Assembly (NCBI GenBank): GCA_012719595.1 | Contig: JAAYAB010000097.1 | Location: forward strand, 1-40,778 | DNA from: Bacillota bacterium | Lineage (GTDB): Bacteria; Bacillota; DTU014 | Reading direction: 5' to 3' | Length of the DNA stretch: 40,778 nt | Shown: positions 9,364 to 18,208 of the stretch, in pieces | How the letters are laid out: every line of letters starts with the position of its first letter | Numbering within the stretch: the first letter of the stretch is position 1 | The notes under the pieces: generated by a model | Databases searched by the model: none | What the model saw: the letters and a program-made list of their open reading frames with translations, nothing else | Told to the model about the DNA's origin: nothing | Program-made: the position numbers and the translations under genes

Positions 9364-10094
9364 TGAGACCGAAGATCGCAGTTCTATACGCCCCGGGTAC
9401 GAATTGTCATGAAGAGACTGCGTTTGCCATAGAATGTGCCGGTGGAGACCCATCCATGGTGATTCTCCACGATCTGCTGGCTGGCGAGGAGAAGCTCAGC
9501 GACTACCAGGGGCTCGTGATCCCCGGCGGCTTCTCGTTTGGTGACCACATCGTAGGCGGAAGGATCCTTGCTACGTACCTGGTAGCGCGGCTGAACGATG
9601 AACTTCAGGCATTTGTCGACTCGGGCAAGCCGGTTCTCGGCATATGCAACGGCGACCAGGTATTGATGGAGTCTGGTATTCTGCCCACAGGTCGGATCGG
9701 TGAGCGTGTTGCTGCTCTTGCGCAGAACAGAATGGCCAGATTCGAAAGCAGGTGGGCAAATCTGCTCGTTCCAAGCACGGGAAGCTTCTGGACCGAGGGA
9801 TTTGAGGGCACGATCCTGCGCCTGCCTGTGGCCCATTCAGAGGGCAGGCTCTACCACACTCCTGGCACAGAGATCAGACCGGCATTCCTGTACGCCGACG
9901 GCCAAGGTATGCCGACCGAGAGCTATCCGGCGAATCCAGCCGGTTCTCCGGGAGGCGTGGCGGGCGTGCTCGATCCGAGAGGCACGGTCCTTGGCCTGAT
10001 GCCGCATCCTGAAAGGGCGGTGTTGAAGGAGCACGGGTCCGTCGACGGACTTGTGCTCTTTGAGAATATGATCCGCTATTGCTGTCAGACCTAG
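9363..10094 (+). CDS. purQ: Phosphoribosylformylglycinamidine synthase glutaminase subunit PurQ
   Basis: 'VLYAPGTNCHEETAFAIE', 'GLVIPGGFSFGD', 'GICNGDQVLMESGILP', 'GLMPHPERAV'. ATG at 9363 overlaps the purL TGA (TGATG). Confidence 0.93.
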   Translation: MRPKIAVLYAPGTNCHEETAFAIECAGGDPSMVILHDLLAGEEKLSDYQGLVIPGGFSFGDHIVGGRILATYLVARLNDELQAFVDSGKPVLGICNGDQVLMESGILPTGRIGERVAALAQNRMARFESRWANLLVPSTGSFWTEGFEGTILRLPVAHSEGRLYHTPGTEIRPAFLYADGQGMPTESYPANPAGSPGGVAGVLDPRGTVLGLMPHPERAVLKEHGSVDGLVLFENMIRYCCQT

Positions 10095-10116
10095 CCTACG
10101 GCTGGAGGTGGATTTG

Positions 10117-11220
10117 TTGGCTTACCGGATTTTGGTGATAAATCCCGGTTCGACAACGACGAAGGTTGCAGTGTACTCGGGCTCGGAGCCTGAGTTCATC
10201 GAGACCATCCACCACGATCCTGCACAGCTTAGCACGTTTTCAGACATCCTTGAACAACGCGAATTCCGCAAACGGACCATCGTCGATTTGCTGCACTCGA
10301 AGGGACTGAGCATTTCAGGATTTCATGTCGTGGTCAGCAGGGGAGGGTTGTGCAAGCCTATACCGAGCGGGGTATATGAAGTCAACCAACAGATGATCGA
10401 GGACCTGAGGACAAGTGTTCTCGGGAAGCATGCGTCGAGTCTCGGGGGCATCATCGCGCACGAACTCGCTAGCGAGGCGGGCGTGCGCGCCTTGATAGTG
10501 GACCCGGTTGTGGTCGACGAGATGGAACCGCTGGCCAGGTATTCGGGATGGTCGCTCATACCCCGCAAGAGCATATTCCACGCGTTGAACCAAAAGGCGG
10601 CCGCGCGGACGATAGCTGCCCGGTTTGGCGTCAGATACGAAGAACTTAACATGATCGTAGTCCACCTGGGAGGCGGGATCTCCGTAGGTGTTCACAGGCG
10701 GGGCCGCGTGGTAGATGTGAACAACGGTATGGAGGAGGGCCCCTTCGCGCCGGAGCGCGCAGGGTCGCTCCCTATCGGCGACCTGATCCGCATCTGCTTC
10801 TCCGGCAAATACACAAGGGAGCAGATGCTCAAAGTCATGTCCGGACAAGGCGGGCTCGTGAGCTACCTCGGAACCAATGATGGCAGGGAAGTAGAGCGCC
10901 GCATCGAGACCGGAGATACGCGAGCTGCAGAAGTGTACGAGGCAATGGCGTATCAGGTGGCAAAAGAGATCGGTGCAGGGGCTACTGTCCTCGCAGGCGA
11001 TGTTGACGCCATAGTGCTGACCGGAGGGCTTGCCCGATCGAGGCGCTTCGTGGCAAGCGTCAAGTCAAGGGTCCGGTTTATCGCACCTGTCTTTGTGGTG
11101 CCGGGCGATCTCGAGATGGAGACCCTGGCCAAGAGTGCCCTGCAGGCACTCACAGGAGAGGTGGAGATTCGGACCTATGCCCCCGTTGGAGATTGGCACC
11201 ATTACCAGGGATTCTGCTAG
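10117..11220 (+). CDS. buk: Butyrate kinase
   Basis: 'RILVINPGSTTTKVAVYSG', 'NMIVVHLGGGISVGVHRRGRVVDVNNGMEEGPFAPERAGSLP'. Probable TTG start at 10117 (GGAGG at 10104-10108). Confidence 0.9.
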   Translation: MAYRILVINPGSTTTKVAVYSGSEPEFIETIHHDPAQLSTFSDILEQREFRKRTIVDLLHSKGLSISGFHVVVSRGGLCKPIPSGVYEVNQQMIEDLRTSVLGKHASSLGGIIAHELASEAGVRALIVDPVVVDEMEPLARYSGWSLIPRKSIFHALNQKAAARTIAARFGVRYEELNMIVVHLGGGISVGVHRRGRVVDVNNGMEEGPFAPERAGSLPIGDLIRICFSGKYTREQMLKVMSGQGGLVSYLGTNDGREVERRIETGDTRAAEVYEAMAYQVAKEIGAGATVLAGDVDAIVLTGGLARSRRFVASVKSRVRFIAPVFVVPGDLEMETLAKSALQALTGEVEIRTYAPVGDWHHYQGFC

Positions 11221-12931
11221 ACAGCGTTTCGTGCGACGCCTTTACCGCCGCGATCAGAGAGGTCTTGGCCGCGATCGTGTCCGTTGAGACGCTGGTGATG
11301 TCCTTCAAGAGCTTCTGCGACACCATCGGCTGATACATGAGGTTGTAGTACTCGGGCAGCACTCTGGCGATAGAGAACCGCTCTACGGCCATGTGGATGC
11401 TCCGTTTCATCATTTCAACCCAGCGCTTCTTGTCCAGGTAGTAGGTGGGTATGACCTCGTCTATGAGCACCTCATAGAGCGAGATCAAATCGCACTCGTT
11501 CTGGCCCTGGCCTTCGTATCCGCAGCCGATCTGCCACCCCGTGATCCCATGTACACAGCCCTCCGGCCACCATCCGTCCAGGATGCTCAGATTGAGCACT
11601 CCGTTCATGGCTGCCTTCATGCCCGACGTGCCGGATGCCTCAAGCGGGCGCTGAGGGTTGTTGAGCCAGACATCGCACCCGGAGACCATCAGTTTGGCTA
11701 CTTGCATATCGTAGTCCTCAAGAAAGACTACGCTGTCCTTGAACCTCTGCGACATAGCGTAGATCTGGCTGATTATCGATTTCGCGTGCTCATCCGACGG
11801 ATGCGACTTACCCGAGAAAACGAGCTGTATGGTGCCGTCCTGAAGAAGCGGGTCGATCACGTCCCGGCGCTGGAATATGAGGTTGCCCCGTTTGTACGCG
11901 GCCACCCGCCGGGCGAAACCTATCACCAGGCATTCGGGCCTTAGGGTTACTCCGGTTCTCTCCCGCACGAAGTCCAGAAGGGCTCGTTTGGCCTCGGCGT
12001 GCGCCGACAGGAGATCTCCGTTTTCGTTGACTGCTCTGGCTATTGCAGGGTGTTGCCAAGTCCGAACATGCACTCCGTTTGTGATCCCAATGATAGGGGC
12101 TGAGTCGCGCACGTCCTGCCACATGAGGCTCGATGTGATTGCGTGCAGTTTGGCCACTCCGTTTGCAATGTGCGAGAGCCGCAGACCCGCTACCGTCATA
12201 TTGAACGGATCGTCGCCGATTCGAGCCATGTTCCAGTAGTTGAGGGTGTTGTAGGCCCCCATGTGCTTCAGCAGGCTGTGGTCGTGGGTTTCATTGCCCG
12301 CCGGGACCGGTGTGTGTGTGGTGAAGACGACGTTCTTGCGGACCTTCCTCAGGGCCTCCTCAAACGAGCATCCGTCTTCCATCCACCTGCGTATCAGCTC
12401 GATGCCCCCGAATATGGCGTGACCTTCGTTGAAGTGATACACGTCCACGTCTATGCCGAGAGCCTTCAGCGCTCGCACTCCGCCTATCCCGAGGACCATC
12501 TCCGACGCGACACGATCTTGCTCGACTCCGCCGTACAGCTGACGGGTGATCCAGGCATCCTCGCCGTTCCCGGTGTTGGCGTCAAGCAGGTAGAGAGGGG
12601 CGTTGTCATACGCCTCTGTGCTCCAGACCTTGCACCGCACGTTCTTGCCCCTGATGAAAACCTCTACCTCGACACCTGTGTCGTCCACGAGATGCCTGGG
12701 GAACTGCTGGGGGACGTTGTACGGCCAGCCATCTTTGCCGATGAACTGGTGGGTGTATCCTTGTTCCCACAAGATCCCGATTCCCACCATCGGGTAGCCG
12801 AATTGCCTGGCTCCCTTGAGTATGTCTCCTGCCAGGATACCCAGGCCACCTGCATAGATGGGGAGTTCTGGATCAAGACCAAATTCCATGCAAAAATACG
12901 CTACTTTGGGTAGCACTGAACCGCGACTCAT
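11150..12931 (-). CDS. glgP: Alpha-glucan (glycogen/maltodextrin) phosphorylase, short form
   Basis: 'VAYFCMEFGLDPELPIYAGGLGILAGD', 'VYHFNEGHAIFGGIELIR', 'VFTTHTPVPAGNETHD', 'RPLEASGTSGMKAAMNGVLNLSILDGWWPEG' (PLP-site region). Confidence 0.92.
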   Translation of the reverse strand: MSRGSVLPKVAYFCMEFGLDPELPIYAGGLGILAGDILKGARQFGYPMVGIGILWEQGYTHQFIGKDGWPYNVPQQFPRHLVDDTGVEVEVFIRGKNVRCKVWSTEAYDNAPLYLLDANTGNGEDAWITRQLYGGVEQDRVASEMVLGIGGVRALKALGIDVDVYHFNEGHAIFGGIELIRRWMEDGCSFEEALRKVRKNVVFTTHTPVPAGNETHDHSLLKHMGAYNTLNYWNMARIGDDPFNMTVAGLRLSHIANGVAKLHAITSSLMWQDVRDSAPIIGITNGVHVRTWQHPAIARAVNENGDLLSAHAEAKRALLDFVRERTGVTLRPECLVIGFARRVAAYKRGNLIFQRRDVIDPLLQDGTIQLVFSGKSHPSDEHAKSIISQIYAMSQRFKDSVVFLEDYDMQVAKLMVSGCDVWLNNPQRPLEASGTSGMKAAMNGVLNLSILDGWWPEGCVHGITGWQIGCGYEGQGQNECDLISLYEVLIDEVIPTYYLDKKRWVEMMKRSIHMAVERFSIARVLPEYYNLMYQPMVSQKLLKDITSVSTDTIAAKTSLIAAVKASHETLSSRIPGNGANLQRGHRSESPPLL

Positions 12932-12957
12932 CTACACCATCCCTCTGCCGGTGAGTC

Positions 12958-13037
12958 GAGATAGCAGGCGCCGAGTCCCTCTGTGGAGATGGCGGGCTCC
13001 GAATCTCCCTCGAGGCAGCGGGCTCTGAGCCTCGCTC
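12958..13037. repeat. Three degenerate ~26-28 bp tandem units in the intergenic region upstream of glgP
   Basis: gagatagcaggcgccgagtccctctgtg / gagatggcgggctccgaatctccctc / gaggcagcgggctctgagcctcgctc. Confidence 0.75.
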
Positions 13038-13112
13038 GGGACTGCCGGTCCAGAAACCCTCCGGCGAGCGAGACCCGGGCGCCCGGCGGCGCACCGCAGG
13101 TGCGAACCGTGA

Positions 13113-13262
13113 CTAAGCACCAGGCAGCAGCGGAACGATGTACCTGGCCAAGAAGTAGATGATCACGCCGACAATGATAACAATGGCGCCCCATTTGATG
13201 GCGGCTGTCGCCGGATCGGAGTTGTGTTTTACTCTGCTCTCTCGGTAGTTGTCGTTGTCCAT
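13113..13262 (-). CDS. Small single-pass membrane protein (~49 aa), uncharacterized
   Basis: MDNDNYRESRVKHNSDPATAAIKWGAIVIIVGVIIYFLARYIVPLLPGA; one hydrophobic helix near the C-terminus; GGAGG upstream of ATG at 13262. Confidence 0.55.
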   Translation of the reverse strand: MDNDNYRESRVKHNSDPATAAIKWGAIVIIVGVIIYFLARYIVPLLPGA

Positions 13263-13364
13263 GATAGCGCATGCCTCCGACTGCGTTCTGGGTACAACGC
13301 TATCTTGCCCATCTGTGCCGCTCAACAGTCATCCTTGGCTCATTTCAGCCGATGCTGCGCATCA

Positions 13365-13475
13365 GCGGATGCGAAGCATCAATGCGTACGAAGTATCGGC
13401 CGAACCAAAACCCTGTGTCAGTGCGAACGACGTGCCAGGGCGAATGAAGCATCAGCGCGAGCAGAATATCAGTGG
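13365..13475. repeat. Degenerate ~17-bp repeats near the 3' end of the MFS gene
   Basis: gcggatgcgaagcatca / atgcgtacgaagtatcg ... gcgaatgaagcatca / gcgcgagcagaatatca. Confidence 0.65.
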
Positions 13476-14830
13476 GATCGAACGGCCGCAGACGGGCGGA
13501 CACGCAATGACTCCCTGAGCATTTGGCCGGTTTCACGCGATTGGGGATCGTCGAGACCAGGCAAGATGAAAAGCAGAACTGCCAGGCGGAGCAAACCCGA
13601 CAGCAAGAACAACAAGTGGAATCGAGTGAGCGGAGAACCGAGAATCGTCATATCCAGAGACTCCGTGATCGGATGGACCACTGACAGAAAGGCGCCAGCC
13701 GTGAGATATGGCAGAGCATTGCCGAGCACGCCGGACATCAGGGAGTAATTCGCCACATACGCAGACCTGTTTCTATCTGGACTCGAACGCATGAGCATGT
13801 TGACGGCTCCGAGGTCCATCGCTGACCAGAAGAAACCTCCCACGAAGCTGGCGAACAGCATCAGCCACCAGCGGCTGGCTGAGGTCAGAATCCAGAGAAA
13901 CGGGAGGAAGGCCTGCACTGTCATAGCAACCGTCAGCACGGGTTTGCACCCGTAGCGGTCGATCATCAAGCCCCACTTTCTTGCCGCGAGGAAGATCGCT
14001 ATGTTCGGAATGACCTGAACATACAGAGAAGCCTGACTGAAATCGAGTGATAGAGATTCAAGCAGATACAGAGTCGTAAACGGACCCATGAGCATTTGCG
14101 CAAACATGGCGCTGCACCAGAAGATCACGAATCTAGTGAATGCCTTTGACCTGAATGGCTCGAACAGAATCTCAGTGAGCCGCGGCGAGTCCGCACTTCG
14201 GTTCATCGGGGGCTCCTTGATGAAGTGGAAGAACGCGATATCCACAGCCCCAAAGACCGCTGCCGTGGCAAACACTGCTCCGTAACCGCCGAAGCCAGGG
14301 AACCGGTCGAGGAACCAGCCGACCGACCAAGCAGTGACGACAGCTACGGCTGTCGACAGCATGCTCCTCGTGCCAAAGAACCTGCCTCGCATCTGGCCTG
14401 GGATGAGATCGGCCATCCACGACATGAACGCCACGTTTCCGAAAGACCCGCATATGCCCGAGATGCCTATCAGAGCTATAGCTGCGACGATTCTTGGAGT
14501 GGTCTCTTGCAGCACCACAGGAACCAGCGCTACTCCGATCCAAACCAGGCGTTGCGGATACAGCGATACCAGAAAGAACAGCTTGCGATTCCCGCTTCTC
14601 TCAAGGAGGTATGAGGCGAAAACCTGAGCAACCCCGCCCAGCGCGGGCAGAGCCATGAGCAGGCTGAATACGAGGTCGTTTGCGCCCAGCTTCCGGGCAA
14701 AACCTGTCAATGCCGGGCCGTTGGTCACCGAAAAGAAGACCATGCCGAAGCATACAGCCAGTATGACATAGCGCAGGCTAATTCTGAGATCTCTTGCGCT
14801 GATCGGAGGGACAGGGCCAGTCTGACTCAA
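13469..14830 (-). CDS. Major facilitator superfamily transporter
   Basis: About 12 hydrophobic segments; motif 'SWMADLIPGQMRGRFFGTRS'. The ORF extends to 14977 but a GGGAG followed about 9 nt later by TTG (14830) supports an internal start; -10 TATAAT at 14870-14875 lies inside the longer ORF. Confidence 0.8.
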   Translation of the reverse strand: MSQTGPVPPISARDLRISLRYVILAVCFGMVFFSVTNGPALTGFARKLGANDLVFSLLMALPALGGVAQVFASYLLERSGNRKLFFLVSLYPQRLVWIGVALVPVVLQETTPRIVAAIALIGISGICGSFGNVAFMSWMADLIPGQMRGRFFGTRSMLSTAVAVVTAWSVGWFLDRFPGFGGYGAVFATAAVFGAVDIAFFHFIKEPPMNRSADSPRLTEILFEPFRSKAFTRFVIFWCSAMFAQMLMGPFTTLYLLESLSLDFSQASLYVQVIPNIAIFLAARKWGLMIDRYGCKPVLTVAMTVQAFLPFLWILTSASRWWLMLFASFVGGFFWSAMDLGAVNMLMRSSPDRNRSAYVANYSLMSGVLGNALPYLTAGAFLSVVHPITESLDMTILGSPLTRFHLLFLLSGLLRLAVLLFILPGLDDPQSRETGQMLRESLRVRPSAAVRSH

Positions 14831-15077
14831 TGAACACATCTCCCAGCAGTCGTTGCAGCCGATGGATTGATTATAGCACACAAGAACCAAAGGGAGATAT
14901 GAGGTCATAGGCTCTTCTGCGAGAGGATATGGCCGCTCGTCATTGAATTGAATCGAGTAACCTATGACCCGCTGCACAGTGGAGCTTGGCCGAATGGGCT
15001 TGGCCGAGGAGGCTCAGGCCGCGAAGGCTCCGCATGCAACGGGTATGCGGATGCGCTTATCTCGTGGAGGCGATTGC

Positions 15078-16274
15078 ATGGACATACTGAGTAGTTTGGC
15101 GAGGAAAAACGATACCAAGATGGTACTGCTGGTGATGGACGGTCTAGGCGGACTGCCGTGCAAGGAGACAGGCCTGACGGAGCTGGAGACCGCCAAGACT
15201 CCGAATCTGGACCGCCTGGTTCCGAAGTCGTCGTGCGGCCAGATGCATCCGATTGCTCCCGGGATTACTGCGGGCAGCGGCCCCGCTCATCTGGGGCTGT
15301 TCGGCTACGATCCTCTCCAGCACAACATAGGCAGAGGGGTCCTCTCTGCGCTAGGCCTGGATCTCGACCTTGGACCGGACGATGTGGCGTGTCGCATCAA
15401 CTTCGCCACGATGAGGGACGGTAAGATCGTCGACCGACGTGCGGGCCGGATCCCTACAGAAGAATGCGCGAGGCTGTGCAAGATACTGTCTGGCATCAAG
15501 ATGGAGGGCGTCGAGATCACTGTCGCTCCGGAAATGCAGCACCGGGCAGCAGTGGTCTTCAGAGGCGAGGGGCTCTGGGGCGCAGTCACGGACAGCGACC
15601 CGCAGAAGGAGGGACTGGCTCCTCTCACTATGCAGCCGCTCAATCCGGAGTCCAAGCGAATGGCTGACATAGCCAACGCCTTTGTAGAGGAGGCCAAAAG
15701 GGCACTCAAGGACGAGCCTGTTGCCAACATGATACTGATGCGGGGATTCGACAAGTCACCCGCCATCGCTACCGTGAGTGAGCTCTACGGCATACGTGCT
15801 GCAGCGATAGCGACCTACCCGATGTATCGCGGACTCGCCAAGCTGGTAGGCATGAACGTGGTCACAGGCGTGAAAACTCTGGATGAGGAGATCAAAGCGC
15901 TTGCGGATTGCTTCGCCGACTATGACTACTTCTTCATCCACGCGAAGTACACCGACAGCTCGGGAGAGGACGGCGACTTCGATCGCAAGGTATCGGTCAT
16001 AGAGGAAGTGGATGATCTTATTCCGTCAATCCTCGACCTGCGGCCGGATGTTTTCGTTGTGACTGGCGACCACTCCACACCTGCAAGTCTGAAGGGTCAT
16101 AGCTGGCACCCTGTTCCTGTGCTGCTACACGCCACGACCGCAAGGTGGGATACGTGGCTGACGTCGTTCGGAGAAGGGCAGTGTGCCCGAGGCAGTCTGG
16201 GCACGTTCGAGTCGCGCCATCTCATGGCGCTGATGCTTGCGCACGCCCAGAGGCTGGCGAAGTACGGAGCATGA
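15078..16274 (+). CDS. apgM: 2,3-bisphosphoglycerate-independent phosphoglycerate mutase, archaeal-type (ApgM)
   Basis: 'VLLVMDGLGGLPCKETGLTELETAKTPNLDRL', 'PGITAGSGPAHLGLFGYDP', 'VTGDHSTPASLKGHSWHPVPVLL'. ATG at 15078 preceded by GGAGG. Confidence 0.92.
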   Translation: MDILSSLARKNDTKMVLLVMDGLGGLPCKETGLTELETAKTPNLDRLVPKSSCGQMHPIAPGITAGSGPAHLGLFGYDPLQHNIGRGVLSALGLDLDLGPDDVACRINFATMRDGKIVDRRAGRIPTEECARLCKILSGIKMEGVEITVAPEMQHRAAVVFRGEGLWGAVTDSDPQKEGLAPLTMQPLNPESKRMADIANAFVEEAKRALKDEPVANMILMRGFDKSPAIATVSELYGIRAAAIATYPMYRGLAKLVGMNVVTGVKTLDEEIKALADCFADYDYFFIHAKYTDSSGEDGDFDRKVSVIEEVDDLIPSILDLRPDVFVVTGDHSTPASLKGHSWHPVPVLLHATTARWDTWLTSFGEGQCARGSLGTFESRHLMALMLAHAQRLAKYGA

Positions 16275-16314
16275 TCGGAATCACTTAGCTAGACTCGAGC
16301 CGGGAGGTTTGCCC

Positions 16315-16764
16315 ATGAGAGCGAAGAAGCTCTTGCTTGAGATCAGCCAGGCTGATCTGGACATCTTGACAGCAGCCGTCACAGAGAGCCATGCAGCTCT
16401 CAGGAATGTGTCAGCCCAAATACTGGACGGCCGCATCCGGGTGTCCGGCGAGTACGCAATCCTCCCGGTTCGGGTCAGGTTTGCTGGAGAGGGCGCTGTC
16501 AGGGTGACAGGCGAAAACACGCTGGCGATCGACGTGCATGGTGTGTCGCTAGGGTCTCTGATTCGTTTTCCACCCGCCTGGGCCTGCCGAGCGCTGTCGC
16601 ATATCCTGAGCAGGCACTCAGTCGGCGGGGGAGTGAGTGCGCATGGATCCACGCTGCTCGTCGACGTGACCCGGTTGCGGCTGCCTTTTCCTGCGGGCCT
16701 GGTGGACATGTCGTTCCGGGAGATCAGGATCCTGCCAGGGCTCATACAGGTCGCGCTGCTCTGA
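16315..16764 (+). CDS. Conserved-looking hypothetical protein (150 aa)
   Basis: ORF with GGGAGG just upstream of ATG 16315, directly downstream of apgM; no recognised motif. Confidence 0.6.
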   Translation: MRAKKLLLEISQADLDILTAAVTESHAALRNVSAQILDGRIRVSGEYAILPVRVRFAGEGAVRVTGENTLAIDVHGVSLGSLIRFPPAWACRALSHILSRHSVGGGVSAHGSTLLVDVTRLRLPFPAGLVDMSFREIRILPGLIQVALL

Positions 16765-16767
16765 CAC

Positions 16768-16908
16768 ACTGCGACTGACGCGCGAACACTAGCGCGCAGC
16801 AGACGGCCTGCCACGACTGACGCCCTGCGACTGACGTGCGGCTGCGGATGGGCTGCACTACGACTGACATGCCATGACTGACTCGGCGCGCTCGCAGCCT
16901 TACGACTA
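16768..16908. repeat. Dispersed short repeats with core CGACTGAC between two convergent genes
   Basis: gcgactgacgcg, cacgactgacgcc, gcgactgacgtg, tacgactgacatg, catgactgactcg, tacgactag. Confidence 0.75.
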
Positions 16909-17844
16909 GATGATCGAGCCTAGTCGGTCCACAACCGCCTGCAGGCCATCCATCAGCTCTTGAACTATTTCCGCTGCCGGTTGTATCCGGTTGACCATGC
17001 CAGCCGACTGACCTGCCATGACGCTGCCTTGGTCAACATCGCCCTCCACAACGGCAAGGCGCAGCTTCCCCGCGCCGAGTCTCTCCAACTCCTCAGGAGT
17101 GCTGCCGCTGGATTCCATGGCTGCAAACTGCCTGGTCAAACGGTTCTTGAGGCATCGGACCGGATGTCCTGTCGTCCGTCCTGAGACAGTAGTGTCCCTG
17201 TCTTCGGCGGCGATGATTGCTCGCTTGTAGTTCTCGTGAGCAGTGCACTCGGCGGCGCACACGAATCTCGTGCCCATTTGCACTGCCTCTGCGCCCAGGG
17301 CGAAGGCAGCCGCCATTCCTCTTGAATCGGCTATCCCGCCGGCTGCGATCACCGGGATGCTTACAGCGTCTACGACCTGAGGCACTAGGACCATCGTCGT
17401 GAGCTCTCCGATGTGGCCGCCCGACTCATGCCCCTCGGCTATGAGAGCGTCGACACCGAGCCTTTCGAGCCGTCGCGCGAGTGCCACACTGGGCACGACC
17501 GGGATCACCTTCGTCCCTATCCGTTTGAACGCGTCCAGATACTTGCCTGGATTGCCTGCACCCGTGGTCACGACTGGGACTTCGGCTTCGAGCACTACAT
17601 CGACTACATCGTCGATGTACGGCGACAGCAGCATGATGTTGACTCCGAACGGGCGGGCAGTCAAGGCCCTGGCCTTCTCGATTTCTCTCTTGACCAAGTC
17701 TGCGGGCATGTTGCCGGCACCGATGATCCCAAGTCCCCCGGCTTCGCTCACGGCAGCGGCCAGCTCCGCAGTGGCCACCCATGCCATTCCGCCCTGCAGG
17801 ATGGGGTAATCTATCCCGAGCATCTGGGTTATCCGTGTTTCCAT
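16906..17844 (-). CDS. fabK: FabK-like enoyl-ACP reductase / nitronate monooxygenase family flavoprotein
   Basis: 'LGIDYPILQGGMAWVATAELAAAVSEAGGLGIIGAGNM', 'AEGHESGGHIGELTTMVLVPQVVDAVSIPVIAAGGIADSRGMAAAFALGAEAVQMGTRFV'. Confidence 0.88.
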   Translation of the reverse strand: METRITQMLGIDYPILQGGMAWVATAELAAAVSEAGGLGIIGAGNMPADLVKREIEKARALTARPFGVNIMLLSPYIDDVVDVVLEAEVPVVTTGAGNPGKYLDAFKRIGTKVIPVVPSVALARRLERLGVDALIAEGHESGGHIGELTTMVLVPQVVDAVSIPVIAAGGIADSRGMAAAFALGAEAVQMGTRFVCAAECTAHENYKRAIIAAEDRDTTVSGRTTGHPVRCLKNRLTRQFAAMESSGSTPEELERLGAGKLRLAVVEGDVDQGSVMAGQSAGMVNRIQPAAEIVQELMDGLQAVVDRLGSII

Positions 17845-17917
17845 GAACGTAGGCCTCCTGGCTAACTGAACGACGCAGGCTTCTGACGCAGCAGGCCCTT
17901 GGCATCACAAGGGCAGG

Positions 17918-17934
17918 TCAGACCCCTGGTCTGA
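17918..17934. promoter_or_regulatory. 17-bp palindrome TCAGACC-CCT-GGTCTGA in the fabK leader
   Basis: Perfect 7-bp arms with a 3-nt spacer, between a putative minus-strand -10 (TATATT, 17962-17967) and the fabK start. Confidence 0.5.
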
Positions 17935-18208
17935 ATCCGGTCTTGTCCTGCGGTACACTTCAATATAGCAGAAAACATCCTTGGATGCCAGGAAAGCGCG
18001 ACCAGAACAGCGCGGACACTGAGTGCTGCGTGCCACCTCTTGCGCTCTGGCTTTCACAACCCCGCCGATGGCTCCGCCGCACGTGAATGCCTGCTATCCC
18101 TTCAGATATATTGGATGTCTCTCTCAAATATGATGGTAGTGGATAGACAAACGCCAGTCGGTTCTGTGGTTGTTTGGCAGGCCCGACAGGCATGCGGAGG
18201 GGTGACTC

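Noticed and set aside
12143-12913. 256-aa plus-strand ORF opposite glgP
   Set aside because: Complement of conserved phosphorylase sequence; no RBS or motif.
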